64,000 nt of DNA, taken from Devosia sp. Its GTDB lineage: Bacteria; Pseudomonadota; Alphaproteobacteria; Rhizobiales; Devosiaceae. How positions within the stretch are numbered: position 1 is the stretch's first letter; each line of letters starts with the position of its first letter. The position numbers and the translations under genes were made by a program. The stretch is from NCBI GenBank assembly GCA_015234425.1, contig JADGNE010000006.1:248001-312000 (forward strand), given 5' to 3'. Positions 51,967 through 60,972 of this stretch are shown here, one piece after another. Under the pieces are notes generated by a model. It did no database searches and was not told the DNA's origin. It was given only the letters and a program-made list of their open reading frames with translations.

Positions 51967-53671
51967 CGCGGCCGCGCGCGGGCGGCAGCGCCACCTGTTC
52001 GAGCACCTCACCCTTGTTGCCGAACGCCGCCTGTCGGCCATCGCGCATGAACAACAGCTTGTCCACCGCCGCGACCGCGCTTGGTCTATGGGCCACGACC
52101 ACGACGATCGCCCCCCGCCTGCGCGCGTTCAGGATCGCCCCGGTCAACGCCTCGTCCCCCTCCATGTCCAGATTGGAATTGGGCTCGTCGAGCACAATCA
52201 GAAAAGGGTTTCCATAAAGGGCCCGTGCAAGTCCGACACGCTGGCGCTGCCCTGCCGAAAGGTTGGAGCCGTGCGGACCCAGCCGGGTTTCGTAGCCATT
52301 GGGCAGGGATGAGATGAGCCCATGCACCCCTGCGGCCCAGGCCGCCTCGAGGATAGCCTCGGTATCGTGGTTCTCGTCGAACCGGCCGATAATTTCGGCA
52401 ATCGTGCCGTCGAGCAGTTCCACCGCCTGCGGCAGATATCCGGTGGCCGCGCCCAGTTCCTTGGCGTCGAAATGCGCCAGCTCCGACCCATCCAGCCGGA
52501 TCGCCCCGGCCAGCACCGGCCAGACACCCACCAGCGCCCGGGCCACCGAGGATTTTCCGGCGCCCGAGGGCCCGATGATCCCGAGGCCGTCGCCGGCATT
52601 GAGCGTAAAATTCACGCCGCGTGCCACTGGAGCATGATCACGGTCGATCCCGGTTGAGAGATTTTCAACGCTGACGCTCTGGCGCAGGATCGGGAGCCGC
52701 GTCGGCCGCACTGGCTCGAGCGAAACCTGCAGCATGCGATTGACCCTGCCTCCCGCCTGCCGTGCGCTGACGAAATTGCGCCAGTGCGCCACCACCTGCT
52801 CGATCGGCGCCAGCGCCCGCGACGTGAGGATCGAGGCCGCGATCATCACCCCGCCCGTCGCCTGGTTCTGAATGACGAGATACGCCCCCAGTGCCAGCAC
52901 GGCAGACTGCAGCAGATAGCGAAACCCCTTGGTGAGTGACCCGTAAAACGCCATGCGGTCGAACGAACGCGTCTGGGTGCGCACCAATTGTTCGGCGGCG
53001 CGGCCCCAGCGATGGGTCACCGCGTCCTGCATGCCCATGGCAAAGATAGATTCCGCATTTGTGTCGGCGTCGCGCGACAGCGCGGCCCGTTCCGCCGCTG
53101 CGGCAGTCGTCGCCATGGCAGGCCGATGCGAATTCAGCTCGTTGAGCACCAGCAACAGCGTCATCATGAGCCCACCCGCCAGCGCCAGCATGCCCAGCCA
53201 GGGATGCAGGTAAAACGCCAGCGCCAGATAGATCGGCACCCAGGGCACATCGAGCAGCGAAATCGCCCCCGGCCCGGAGACAAACATGCGCACCTGGTCG
53301 AGATCCTGCACCGGATTGCTCAGCCGCAGATGGCTCTGGTTAAGCTTCATCCGCATGGTCAGCGGAAACAGGCGCTGGCTCAGCCGGTCGTGCAGAAGTC
53401 CCCCGATGCGCCCTGCCATACGCGCCCGGATCCACTCGATGACAGCGTAAAAGCCGAACAGCACCACCACCAGCGCCGTCAGCGCCACCAGCGTTTCCGG
53501 CGAGCGGCTCGGAATGACGAGGTCATAGACCTGCAGCATGAAAACCGAGCCGGTCAGCATCAATATGTTGGAGGTGACGCTGAGCAGAAACAGCACAATC
53601 AAATGCCCACGCGCCTGGCGCACCACGTCGCCGAGCGAATTGGGGGCAGCGCTGGCAACCATCATCGACAA
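51959..53671 (-). CDS. Type I secretion ABC exporter (PrsD/PrtD-like)
   Basis: About 570 residues: a six-helix membrane part (about 15-310) without an N-terminal C39 domain, then an ATPase with GPSGAGKSSVARALVG, LSAGQRQRVGLARAL, LIVLDEPNSNLD and VVAHRPSAV. It is of the PrtD/PrsD type rather than HlyB type. The TTG at 53671 has GAGGAGG 5 bases upstream and is the best start; ATG codons at 53665 and 53662 follow. It is followed by the HlyD gene and lies in the polysaccharide locus. No RTX-type substrate gene is nearby. Confidence 0.88.
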   Translation of the reverse strand: MSMMVASAAPNSLGDVVRQARGHLIVLFLLSVTSNILMLTGSVFMLQVYDLVIPSRSPETLVALTALVVVLFGFYAVIEWIRARMAGRIGGLLHDRLSQRLFPLTMRMKLNQSHLRLSNPVQDLDQVRMFVSGPGAISLLDVPWVPIYLALAFYLHPWLGMLALAGGLMMTLLLVLNELNSHRPAMATTAAAAERAALSRDADTNAESIFAMGMQDAVTHRWGRAAEQLVRTQTRSFDRMAFYGSLTKGFRYLLQSAVLALGAYLVIQNQATGGVMIAASILTSRALAPIEQVVAHWRNFVSARQAGGRVNRMLQVSLEPVRPTRLPILRQSVSVENLSTGIDRDHAPVARGVNFTLNAGDGLGIIGPSGAGKSSVARALVGVWPVLAGAIRLDGSELAHFDAKELGAATGYLPQAVELLDGTIAEIIGRFDENHDTEAILEAAWAAGVHGLISSLPNGYETRLGPHGSNLSAGQRQRVGLARALYGNPFLIVLDEPNSNLDMEGDEALTGAILNARRRGAIVVVVAHRPSAVAAVDKLLFMRDGRQAAFGNKGEVLEQVALPPARGRDA

Positions 53672-53928
53672 GACGGCCTCCTCGCGAACAACCGTGTCGT
53701 GACAAGGCGCCACCGACAGGCTCTTACCGATAGCAAGCGGGCGCGCCCCGCCTCGCTAGCTCTATCTACTTATACCAGCGCACCAAGCTAAGCAGAAAGC
53801 CGCTTATCGGCCGCCGTCCCTGCTGGCCGGGTTACTTGCCTAGATACATTGGAAAATTGCTGCCAACCGGGGCGTCGCTAGATTTTTGTCCAACACCGGC
53901 GAACCGCTGCCGGCAAGAGGGCAAGACC

Positions 53929-54432
53929 ATGATGCAGCAGGTGACGATGGGTGAGGGCGTGGTGATCTTCCAGCCCGACCTCGTCAATCTCTACGGCTGC
54001 TCGATCGGCAGGAACAGTCGCGTCGGCAGCTTCGTGGAAATCCAGAAGAACGCCAGTGTTGGCGAGAACTGCAAGATATCGAGCCATTCCTTCATCTGCG
54101 AAGGCGTCGTTATCGAGGACGGCGTGTTCATCGGCCACGGCGTGATGTTCACCAACGACCTCTACCCGCGCGCCACCACCGAGAGTGGTGAACTGCAGGG
54201 GGCGGCCGACTGGTCCGTGGTTCCCACGCGCGTCTGCCGCAATGCCTCCATCGGCTCCAATGCCACCATCCTTGCCGGCATCACCATTGGCGAAGGCGCC
54301 CTCATCGGCGCCGGCTCCGTCGTCACCCGCGACGTTGCGCCCGGACAAACCGTCGCCGGCGTTCCCGCGCGGCCGATGCGCCACCAGGCGCCGGCCGCCC
54401 CCCAGCCTCACCAGAAAGAGCTTCAGTCATGA
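53929..54432 (+). CDS. Hexapeptide-repeat acyltransferase (WbpD/WlbB-like)
   Basis: A 167-residue left-handed beta-helix acetyltransferase with many hexapeptide turns (GENCKISSHSFICEGVVIED; IGSNATILAGITIGEGALIG) and the ending VVTRDVAPGQTVAGVPARPM. It closely matches the N-acetyltransferase WbpD, which acetylates the 3-amino group of UDP-2-acetamido-3-amino-uronates. The next gene is a WbpB-like dehydrogenase, then a WbpE-like aminotransferase: the three enzymes of the C3 amination branch. The ATG at 53929 has AAGAGG upstream. The stop overlaps the next gene by 4 bp. Confidence 0.87.
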   Translation: MMQQVTMGEGVVIFQPDLVNLYGCSIGRNSRVGSFVEIQKNASVGENCKISSHSFICEGVVIEDGVFIGHGVMFTNDLYPRATTESGELQGAADWSVVPTRVCRNASIGSNATILAGITIGEGALIGAGSVVTRDVAPGQTVAGVPARPMRHQAPAAPQPHQKELQS

Positions 54433-55466
54433 TCGGCATCGGTGTCATTGGCTATGGATATTGGGGGCCCAATCTGGTCCGCAATTTCTCCGATATTCCC
54501 ACGGTCGATTTGCGCTGGGTGTGCGATCTGCAGACCGAGCGCCTCGCCCGGTTGCGCTCGCGCTATCCGGCGGTCCAGATCACCGAGGACATGAATGACG
54601 TCCTCAACGACCCCAAGGTCGACGCAGTCGCTATCGCCACCCCGGTCTCGAGCCATTTCGAGCTGGCGATGAAGTGCCTCAAGGCGGGCAAGTCCGTCTT
54701 TGTCGAAAAGCCCATCACCGCCACCGCCGAAGAGGCCCGCCGCCTCATCGATGAAGCCGACCGGCGCGGTCTGGTCGTCGCCGTGGATCACACCTTCATC
54801 CACACCGGCGCGGTCAAGAAACTGCGCGACATCATCCGCAACGACCTCGGCGAGCTCTACTACTACGACTCCGTCCGGGTGAATTTGGGCATCTTCCAGC
54901 ACGACGTCAGCGTCATGTGGGACCTTGCCGTCCATGACCTGTCCATCATGGACTATGTCATCGGCGCCCAGCCCGTCGCCGTCTCGGCGCTCGGCATGTC
55001 CCACATTGAAGGCTCGCCGGAAAACATCGCCTACCTCAACCTGCATTACGACTGCAAGTTGATGGCCCATATCCACGTCAACTGGCTGGCCCCGCTCAAG
55101 GTGCGCCGCACCCTCGTCGGCGGCAGCCGCAAGATGGTGGTCTATGACGACCTCGAGCCCAGCGAAAAGATCAAGATCTACGATCGCGGCCTGACCATTG
55201 ACCCCATGGCCCCCAAGGCCGGCGAACGTCGCAATCAGATGCGCATCGGCTACCGCGCCGGCGACATGTCGGCGCCCCAGCTCGACATCACCGAAGCCCT
55301 CGGCTCCGAGCTCGCCGAATTCGTGTCCTGCGTTGAACGCGGCACCAAACCCATCGCCGACGGCGCTGCAGGCCTGCGCGTCGTCAAGATTCTCGAAGCC
55401 GCGACCCAGTCGATGGCCCAGGGCGGTTCCGTTGTCGAACTCGCCCGCGAAAAGGTGTTCTCATGA
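54429..55466 (+). CDS. Gfo/Idh/MocA-family nucleotide-sugar 3-dehydrogenase (WbpB/WlbA-like)
   Basis: A 345-residue NAD(P)-dependent oxidoreductase. The Rossmann start GIGVIGYGYWGPNLVRNF, the AIATPVSSHFELAMKCL and FVEKPITATAEEARRLI (the Glu-Lys-Pro motif with catalytic Lys) and the FQHDVSVMWDLAVHDLSIM stretch are typical. WbpB-type enzymes oxidise UDP-GlcNAcA at C3. The next gene encodes a 3-aminotransferase, overlapping by 4 bp. Confidence 0.88.
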   Translation: MIGIGVIGYGYWGPNLVRNFSDIPTVDLRWVCDLQTERLARLRSRYPAVQITEDMNDVLNDPKVDAVAIATPVSSHFELAMKCLKAGKSVFVEKPITATAEEARRLIDEADRRGLVVAVDHTFIHTGAVKKLRDIIRNDLGELYYYDSVRVNLGIFQHDVSVMWDLAVHDLSIMDYVIGAQPVAVSALGMSHIEGSPENIAYLNLHYDCKLMAHIHVNWLAPLKVRRTLVGGSRKMVVYDDLEPSEKIKIYDRGLTIDPMAPKAGERRNQMRIGYRAGDMSAPQLDITEALGSELAEFVSCVERGTKPIADGAAGLRVVKILEAATQSMAQGGSVVELAREKVFS

Positions 55467-56566
55467 TCCCGTTCCTAGACCTTCGGGCGCAATACGCCCT
55501 CATCCAGCAGCAGATCGAAAGCGCGGTCACCAATGTCCTGCGCTCCGGCCATTACGTGCTGGGCGATGAAGTGAAAGCCTTCGAGGAAGAGTTCGCATCC
55601 TATTGCGGCACGCGCCACGCCATTGCCGTCAATACCGGCACCAGCGCGCTCCATCTCGCGCTCATTGCCGCCGGCATCAAGGCGGGCGACGAGGTCATCA
55701 CCTCCCCCTTCACCTTCATCGCCTCGGCCGCCGCCATCCGCTATATCGGTGCCCGCCCGGTTTTCGTGGACATCGATCCTACAACGTTCAACATCGATCC
55801 CAACAAGATCGAAGCGGCCATCACTCCGCGCACCAAGGCCATCCTGCCAGTGCATCTTTACGGGCAAATGGCGCCGATGAACGACATCCTCATCATCGCC
55901 GCCCGCCACGGCCTCGCGGTCATCGAAGATGCCTGCCAGGCCCATGGCGCCGAATATGATCGCCAGCGCGCCGGCAGTATCGGGGTCTCGGGCTGTTTCA
56001 GCTTCTATCCCGGCAAAAACCTTGGCGCCTATGGCGAAGGCGGCATCGTCGTCACCAGCAATGACGAACAGGCGCGAAAAATCCGCATGCTCCGCGACTG
56101 GGGCCAGGAGCGCCGTTACCACCACGTCATGGAAGGCTATAATTACCGCATGGACGCCATTCAGGGCGCCATCTTGCGGGTCAAGCTCCGTCAGCTCGAA
56201 GAGTGGACCGAGGCCCGCCGCGCCCGCGCCCGCCTCTACACAAAACTGCTCGCCGGGTCCGATGTGATCACCCCCGCCGAAATGGAGGACAATCGCCACG
56301 TCTGGCACGTCTTTGCCGTCCGCAGCACGGATCGCGACGGCCTGCGCGCCCGCCTCCTGCACGAGGGCATCGAAACTGGTCTTCATTATCCGGTGCCGGT
56401 GCACCTCCAGCCCGCCTATGCTGATCTCGGCCAACAGCGCGGCGATTTTCCTGAGGCTGAGGCCGCCGCCGACAGCGTGCTCTCCCTCCCCCTTTATCCG
56501 GAACTGTCCGAACGCGATGTCGCCTACATCGCCGATGCGGTGAGGCAAGATGTCTACGCTGCTTGA
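55463..56566 (+). CDS. DegT/DnrJ/EryC1-family aminotransferase (WbpE/WlbC-like)
   Basis: A 367-residue PLP-dependent sugar aminotransferase. The PLP-region TGTSALHLALIAAGIKAGDEV, EDACQAHGAEY and FSFYPGKNLGAYGEGG, whose Lys forms the Schiff base, are present; ALFINC-like GYNYRMDAIQGAILRVKL marks the second half. It overlaps the dehydrogenase gene by 4 bp and the following gene by 17 bp. In WbpE-type pathways it aminates the 3-keto-uronate. Confidence 0.9.
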   Translation: MIPFLDLRAQYALIQQQIESAVTNVLRSGHYVLGDEVKAFEEEFASYCGTRHAIAVNTGTSALHLALIAAGIKAGDEVITSPFTFIASAAAIRYIGARPVFVDIDPTTFNIDPNKIEAAITPRTKAILPVHLYGQMAPMNDILIIAARHGLAVIEDACQAHGAEYDRQRAGSIGVSGCFSFYPGKNLGAYGEGGIVVTSNDEQARKIRMLRDWGQERRYHHVMEGYNYRMDAIQGAILRVKLRQLEEWTEARRARARLYTKLLAGSDVITPAEMEDNRHVWHVFAVRSTDRDGLRARLLHEGIETGLHYPVPVHLQPAYADLGQQRGDFPEAEAAADSVLSLPLYPELSERDVAYIADAVRQDVYAA

Positions 56567-57227
56567 CGAACCCGCCATCGCCCGCACGGTCAAGGCCATT
56601 CACGGCCGGAACACGTCCGCCAGCGACCCTGCCTTCGAGGCCGGCTTTGCCGAATGGCTGGCCGAAAATTACGACGGGCACCTGCTGGACGCCTATGCGC
56701 GCTTTGCCACCGGCGACGGCCGGCTCAATGCGCTGATGCGAAAACTGATCTTCAAGGCTGGCGCCCGCGCCTGCGGGTCAGGCCTGCAAGTCGGCAGCCA
56801 GGTTGGCTTCAAGCATCTCGAAACCTTCGAAATCGGCACCAATGTCTTCATCGGCGCCGGCGCCTATATCCAGGGCCGCTTTGATGGCCATTGCAAGATC
56901 GGCAATCAGGTCTGGATTGGCCCGCAGGCCTATTTCGACGCCCGCAATCTCGAGCTTGGCGATCACGTCGGCTGGGGGCCCGGCGCCAAAGTGCTGGGCT
57001 CCCAGCACACCGGCCTGCCCACCGATGTCCCGGTTATCGCCACCGATCTCGAAATCAAGCCGGTCCGCATCGGCGCGGGCGCCGATATCGGCACCAATGC
57101 CACCATCCTGCCCGGCGTCACCATTGGCGAAGGCGCCATCATCGGGGCCGGCGCCGTCGTCAACACCGATATCCCCCCTTTTACCGTAGCCGCCGGCGTC
57201 CCCGCCCGCGTGCTGCGCCAGCGCTGA
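56550..57227 (+). CDS. Hexapeptide-repeat acyltransferase
   Basis: A 225-residue protein. After a helical N-terminus (about 1-60), it shows beta-helix repeats (IGTNVFIGAGAYIQGRFDG; IGAGADIGTNATILPGVTIG) and the C-terminal VNTDIPPFTVAAGVPARVLRQ typical of sugar O-acetyltransferases (WbbJ/NodL group). It overlaps the aminotransferase gene by 17 bp. It may O-acetylate a sugar of the glycan, or N-acetylate a second amine made by the aminotransferase at 58219. Confidence 0.85.
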   Translation: MSTLLDEPAIARTVKAIHGRNTSASDPAFEAGFAEWLAENYDGHLLDAYARFATGDGRLNALMRKLIFKAGARACGSGLQVGSQVGFKHLETFEIGTNVFIGAGAYIQGRFDGHCKIGNQVWIGPQAYFDARNLELGDHVGWGPGAKVLGSQHTGLPTDVPVIATDLEIKPVRIGAGADIGTNATILPGVTIGEGAIIGAGAVVNTDIPPFTVAAGVPARVLRQR

Positions 57228-57247
57228 ACCAGAAGGATTTTTCAGTC

Positions 57248-58222
57248 ATGAGAGGCAAGCGCATTCTGATCACTGGCGGCGCCGGACTGATCGGCTCCCA
57301 CATCGCCGACCTGGTCGCGCTCGAGGCGCCGGCCGAGATCGTCATCCTCGACAATTTCGTGCGCGGGCGCCTCGATAACCTCGAAACCGCCCGGCGCCTG
57401 GCCAATGTCACCATTGTCGAGGGCGACATCCGCGACACTGCCAAAGTCGCCGAGACCATGGCCGGCATCGACATTCTCTTCCACCAGGCCGCAATCCGCA
57501 TCACCCAATGCGCCGAAGAACCGCGTCTTGCCCATGACGTTCTCGCCACCGGCACCTTCAACGTGCTCGAAGCCGCAGTGAACGCCGGCGTTCAAAAAGT
57601 CGTCGCCGCCTCCTCCGCCTCGGTGCTGGGCGCCGCCGACATCTTCCCCACCACCGAAGAGCACCATTCCTACAACAACCGCACAATCTACGGCGCCGCC
57701 AAGGTCTATAACGAGGCCCTCTTGCGCAGTTTCAACGAGATGTACGGTCTCAAATACGTCGCCCTGCGCTATTTCAACGTCTATGGCCCGCGCATGGATG
57801 TGCACGGCGTCTATACCGAAGTGCTGATCCGCTGGATGGAGCGCATCGCCGCGGGCCTGCCCCCCATCATCATGGGCGACGGCACCCAGACCATGGATTT
57901 CGTCCATGTCCGCGACATTGCCCGCGCCAATATGCTGGCCGCCCAATCCGATATCAGCGACGAGGTTTTTAACGTCGCCAGCGGCAGCGAGATCAGCCTG
58001 CGTGACCTCGCCCAGCTCCTGCTCGACGTCATGGGCTCCTCCCTGACGCCCATCCACGAGCCCGCCCGCAAGGTGAACCCGGTGCCACGGCGTCTGGCCT
58101 CCACCGAGAAAGCCGCGCGCGATATCGGTTTTAGCACTCAGATCTCGCTCGAGGCCGGCATGGCCGATCTCGTCTCCTGGTGGCAGGCCAGCCGCATGAC
58201 GCAACGGAGTGAAGTGGCATGA
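57248..58222 (+). CDS. NAD-dependent nucleotide-sugar epimerase/dehydratase (extended SDR)
   Basis: A 324-residue SDR with ILITGGAGLIGSHIADLVA (NAD motif), VEGDIRDTAKV, the catalytic Ser and Tyr in AASSASVLGAAD and YGAAKVYNEALL (YxxxK), and ALRYFNVYGPRMDVHG. Substrate class is probably a UDP-hexose (GalE/WbpP or 4-keto-forming type). The ATG at 57248 is chosen; a longer upstream frame lies in the acyltransferase gene's shifted frame. It overlaps the following aminotransferase by 4 bp, suggesting a 4-keto to 4-amino pair. Confidence 0.87.
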   Translation: MRGKRILITGGAGLIGSHIADLVALEAPAEIVILDNFVRGRLDNLETARRLANVTIVEGDIRDTAKVAETMAGIDILFHQAAIRITQCAEEPRLAHDVLATGTFNVLEAAVNAGVQKVVAASSASVLGAADIFPTTEEHHSYNNRTIYGAAKVYNEALLRSFNEMYGLKYVALRYFNVYGPRMDVHGVYTEVLIRWMERIAAGLPPIIMGDGTQTMDFVHVRDIARANMLAAQSDISDEVFNVASGSEISLRDLAQLLLDVMGSSLTPIHEPARKVNPVPRRLASTEKAARDIGFSTQISLEAGMADLVSWWQASRMTQRSEVA

Positions 58223-59382
58223 ACAAGCCCATGCGCCAGCTCCCCGTCGCCCGGCCGGTCCTCGGCGAGGAAGAGGCCGAGGCCACGCGCCGCGTCATCC
58301 TCTCCGGCTGGGTCACGCAAGGCCCGGAAGTCGCCCGGTTCGAGGAAGAATTCGCCGCCTATGTCGGCGCGCCGCACGCCTGCGCCGTCTCCAATTGCAC
58401 GACGGCCCTACACATGGCGCTGATCGCAATCGGCATCCAGCCGGGCGACGAAGTGATCACCGTCAGCCATTCCTTCATCGCCACAGCCAATGCCATCCGC
58501 TATTGCGGCGCCGTGCCGGTCTTTGTCGACATCGCCGAAAATAGCTTCAACATCGACCCCGAAAAGATCACCGCCGCCATTACCCCGCGCACCAAGGCGA
58601 TCCTCTGCGTCCACCAGCTCGGCATGCCCTGCGATCTCGCCGCCATCATGGCCATCGCCGCCGAACATGGTCTGAAAGTCATCGAGGACGCCGCCTGCGC
58701 ATCGGGCAGCGAGATCGGGATCAACGGGGACTGTCAGCGCATCGGCCGCTCGCATGCCGACATCGCCTGTTTCTCCTTCCACCCGCGCAAAGTCATCACC
58801 ACCGGCGACGGCGGCATGCTGACCACGCGCAATCCCGATTACGACCGGCACTTCCGGCTCCTGCGCCAACACGCCATGAGCGTGCCGGACACCGTCCGCC
58901 ACGGCGCGGCGAAAGTGATCTTCGAGAGCTACGAAACCCTCGGCTATAATTACCGCATGACCGACGTGCAGGCCGCCATCGGCCGCGTCCAGCTCTCGCG
59001 CCTGCCTGAAATCCTCTCCCGCCGCCGCTTTCTCGCCGCGCTCTACACTACCCGCCTCTCAGCCCTCGATGTCCAGCCGCCCGTCGAACCCGACTGGGCC
59101 CGCAGCAATTGGCAGAGCTATTGCGTGACCCTTCCGGAGGGCGCCGATCAGGTCCGCATCATGCAGGCCCTGCTCGATCGCAACATCTCCACCCGCCGCG
59201 GCGTCATGAACACCCATCTCGAGCCGGCCTATGCAGCGCCGGGCCTGTTCCGCACCGCCGGTGACCTCACGCGCTCCGAAAAAGCGCAAAACAATACGAT
59301 CATCCTGCCGCTCTATGTGCAGATGAGCGATGACGACGTGCACTACGTCGTCGACGAGCTGGCGGCAACCCTCGCCGCCTGA
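58219..59382 (+). CDS. DegT/DnrJ/EryC1-family aminotransferase
   Basis: A 387-residue PLP-dependent aminotransferase with CTTALHMALIAIGIQPGDEV, EDAACASGSEI and FSFHPRKVITTGDGGML (Schiff-base Lys), and GYNYRMTDVQAAIGRVQL. It differs clearly from the other aminotransferase (55463), and it follows the SDR gene with a 4-bp overlap, so it likely aminates that enzyme's keto product. It ends 22 bp before a strong terminator. Confidence 0.89.
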   Translation: MNKPMRQLPVARPVLGEEEAEATRRVILSGWVTQGPEVARFEEEFAAYVGAPHACAVSNCTTALHMALIAIGIQPGDEVITVSHSFIATANAIRYCGAVPVFVDIAENSFNIDPEKITAAITPRTKAILCVHQLGMPCDLAAIMAIAAEHGLKVIEDAACASGSEIGINGDCQRIGRSHADIACFSFHPRKVITTGDGGMLTTRNPDYDRHFRLLRQHAMSVPDTVRHGAAKVIFESYETLGYNYRMTDVQAAIGRVQLSRLPEILSRRRFLAALYTTRLSALDVQPPVEPDWARSNWQSYCVTLPEGADQVRIMQALLDRNISTRRGVMNTHLEPAYAAPGLFRTAGDLTRSEKAQNNTIILPLYVQMSDDDVHYVVDELAATLAA

Positions 59383-59404
59383 GCCTGGACTCCGCGCCCA
59401 GGCG

Positions 59405-59438
59405 GGCCGCCGTTCCCCCCGAACGGCGGCCTTTTCTT
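59405..59438 (+). terminator. Rho-independent terminator after the nucleotide-sugar operon
   Basis: GGCCGCCGTTC (59405-59415), loop CCCCC, GAACGGCGGCC (59421-59431): a perfect 11-bp stem, followed by TTTTCTT. The same stem may serve the convergent flippase gene, whose stop lies just past the T-run, but only the + strand has the T-run. Confidence 0.88.
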
Positions 59439-60972
59439 ATGCAATTTCCGGTCGATAGCCGACAACGCGATAAATCAGCGGCCGCACTGGCGAGGGGATC
59501 CACTTTTCCGGAAAGATGCGGACAAGTTGGGAGAGCGACATCCAGCAGGCCACCGCTGTCACGCCCAATCCGATCAGAACACCTTCCAATCCCGGCAGAT
59601 ATTCAGCGGCGCCGAGCGCAACGACGACCTGCAAAAGGAACAAACTGGCGAGTTGAACATTCTCGGAAGACCAGACAAAGCCGGTCAGCCGCCCGACGAG
59701 GATATTGATTAACACGCCATGCCAAATATAGAGACCAGCAAAAGCAATGCCGGCCCCTTGAAGGCCCAGCGTGTCTATCAGGATATAGGCCAGCCCGACA
59801 TGAACCGTCGTGGCGGCGACCTCGGTCCAGAAGAACATCGCCTGTTTGCCCTTGGCGAGGATCAGATACCCCATCGGCCAGGCCATCACCCGAAGCAGCA
59901 TGCCCAGACACAGCCAGCGCAGAACCGGAACGGCGTCTGCGAAAGCGCTCGAGTAAAAGGCGATGATCACCTGCGGCGAGAGTGCGATAGTCGCCAGCAG
60001 CCCCGGACCGGCCAGCAGCATGCTGACGCGCGCCTGCTCGTTGACCAGCCGGTTAGCCGCAGCATGGTCATTGGCGAGCCCCGACAGGCGCGGATAGAAA
60101 TCGGTCCCCATCGCCTGGAGGATAAAGCCGACGTAAATGCCGCCCAGCGCCCATGCGGCCTGGTAATTGCCGGCTGCCTCCAATCCGTCGTGCTGCGTCA
60201 CCAGAACGCGAATCGCCAGGGCGGCGCCGGCCGTCAGTATGCCGCTCGCCATGAAAGCAAACCCGAGACCGAGCAAAACACGCGTCTCGGCACTGAAAGA
60301 CGACCACCGCAGCTTCGCTCGCGGCAATTTGATCTGGCGACCATACCAGATCGCCGCCAGCCAAGAGGTGAAGGCCATCGCGACCAGCGATAACACGACC
60401 CCGGCCTCACCAAGGAAATAGACAAGGACAATCGCCACCACAGTATTGAGAACGGCGCCCAGGACCGTCATGCGCGCCAGATCTCCCATGCGCCGGCTGC
60501 CCTGAATAAGGGCGAAGGGAGATCCGGCAATGATGCGCAGGAACAGGGCGGCACCAAGCAGCCCGATCGCGGGCGCATTGGCCTCCGTGCCGAAGGTCAG
60601 CACCGAGACGGGCCCTGCCAGGAGAAAGAGGAGCACCGCTCCGATGACCCCGAGCAGGATCGAAAGCCGAGAAATTGTCTGCGCCACCAAGGCGATGCGC
60701 GTCGTATCGGCCTCGGCCATTGCGATCGCTACCTGCCTGACGCCACTAGACTGCACACCCATGCCGGCGATGCCGGCGCCCAGATCGAGGATGACATTAT
60801 AAAGACCGAACAGACCAACGCCGGTTGGACCAAGCAACACCGCCAGAACTTTTATCCGCAAAATCGACAGCGCAATGCTGATCATTTGCGAGAGCCCGAT
60901 AACCGACATCGACTTGATGATGTCGCCGTAGCGCCGGCTCTCCTCCCTCTGTTCGTCCCCTGCGGCACCCAT
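59437..60972 (-). CDS. Wzx-type polysaccharide flippase (MOP superfamily)
   Basis: A 511-residue integral membrane protein with about 12-14 predicted helices and the pattern of oligosaccharide flippases (MVIGLSQMISIALSILRIKVLAVLLG-like start, GLFGLYNVILDLGAGIAGMG). It moves undecaprenyl-linked repeat units across the inner membrane. The ATG has GGAG 7 bases upstream. It is convergent with the aminotransferase gene. Confidence 0.88.
   Translation of the reverse strand: MGAAGDEQREESRRYGDIIKSMSVIGLSQMISIALSILRIKVLAVLLGPTGVGLFGLYNVILDLGAGIAGMGVQSSGVRQVAIAMAEADTTRIALVAQTISRLSILLGVIGAVLLFLLAGPVSVLTFGTEANAPAIGLLGAALFLRIIAGSPFALIQGSRRMGDLARMTVLGAVLNTVVAIVLVYFLGEAGVVLSLVAMAFTSWLAAIWYGRQIKLPRAKLRWSSFSAETRVLLGLGFAFMASGILTAGAALAIRVLVTQHDGLEAAGNYQAAWALGGIYVGFILQAMGTDFYPRLSGLANDHAAANRLVNEQARVSMLLAGPGLLATIALSPQVIIAFYSSAFADAVPVLRWLCLGMLLRVMAWPMGYLILAKGKQAMFFWTEVAATTVHVGLAYILIDTLGLQGAGIAFAGLYIWHGVLINILVGRLTGFVWSSENVQLASLFLLQVVVALGAAEYLPGLEGVLIGLGVTAVACWMSLSQLVRIFPEKWIPSPVRPLIYRVVGYRPEIA

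Noticed and set aside
53672..53713. ATG at 53713 as start of the PrsD-like gene
   Set aside because: No ribosome site precedes it, while GAGGAGG lies 5 bases before the TTG at 53671.
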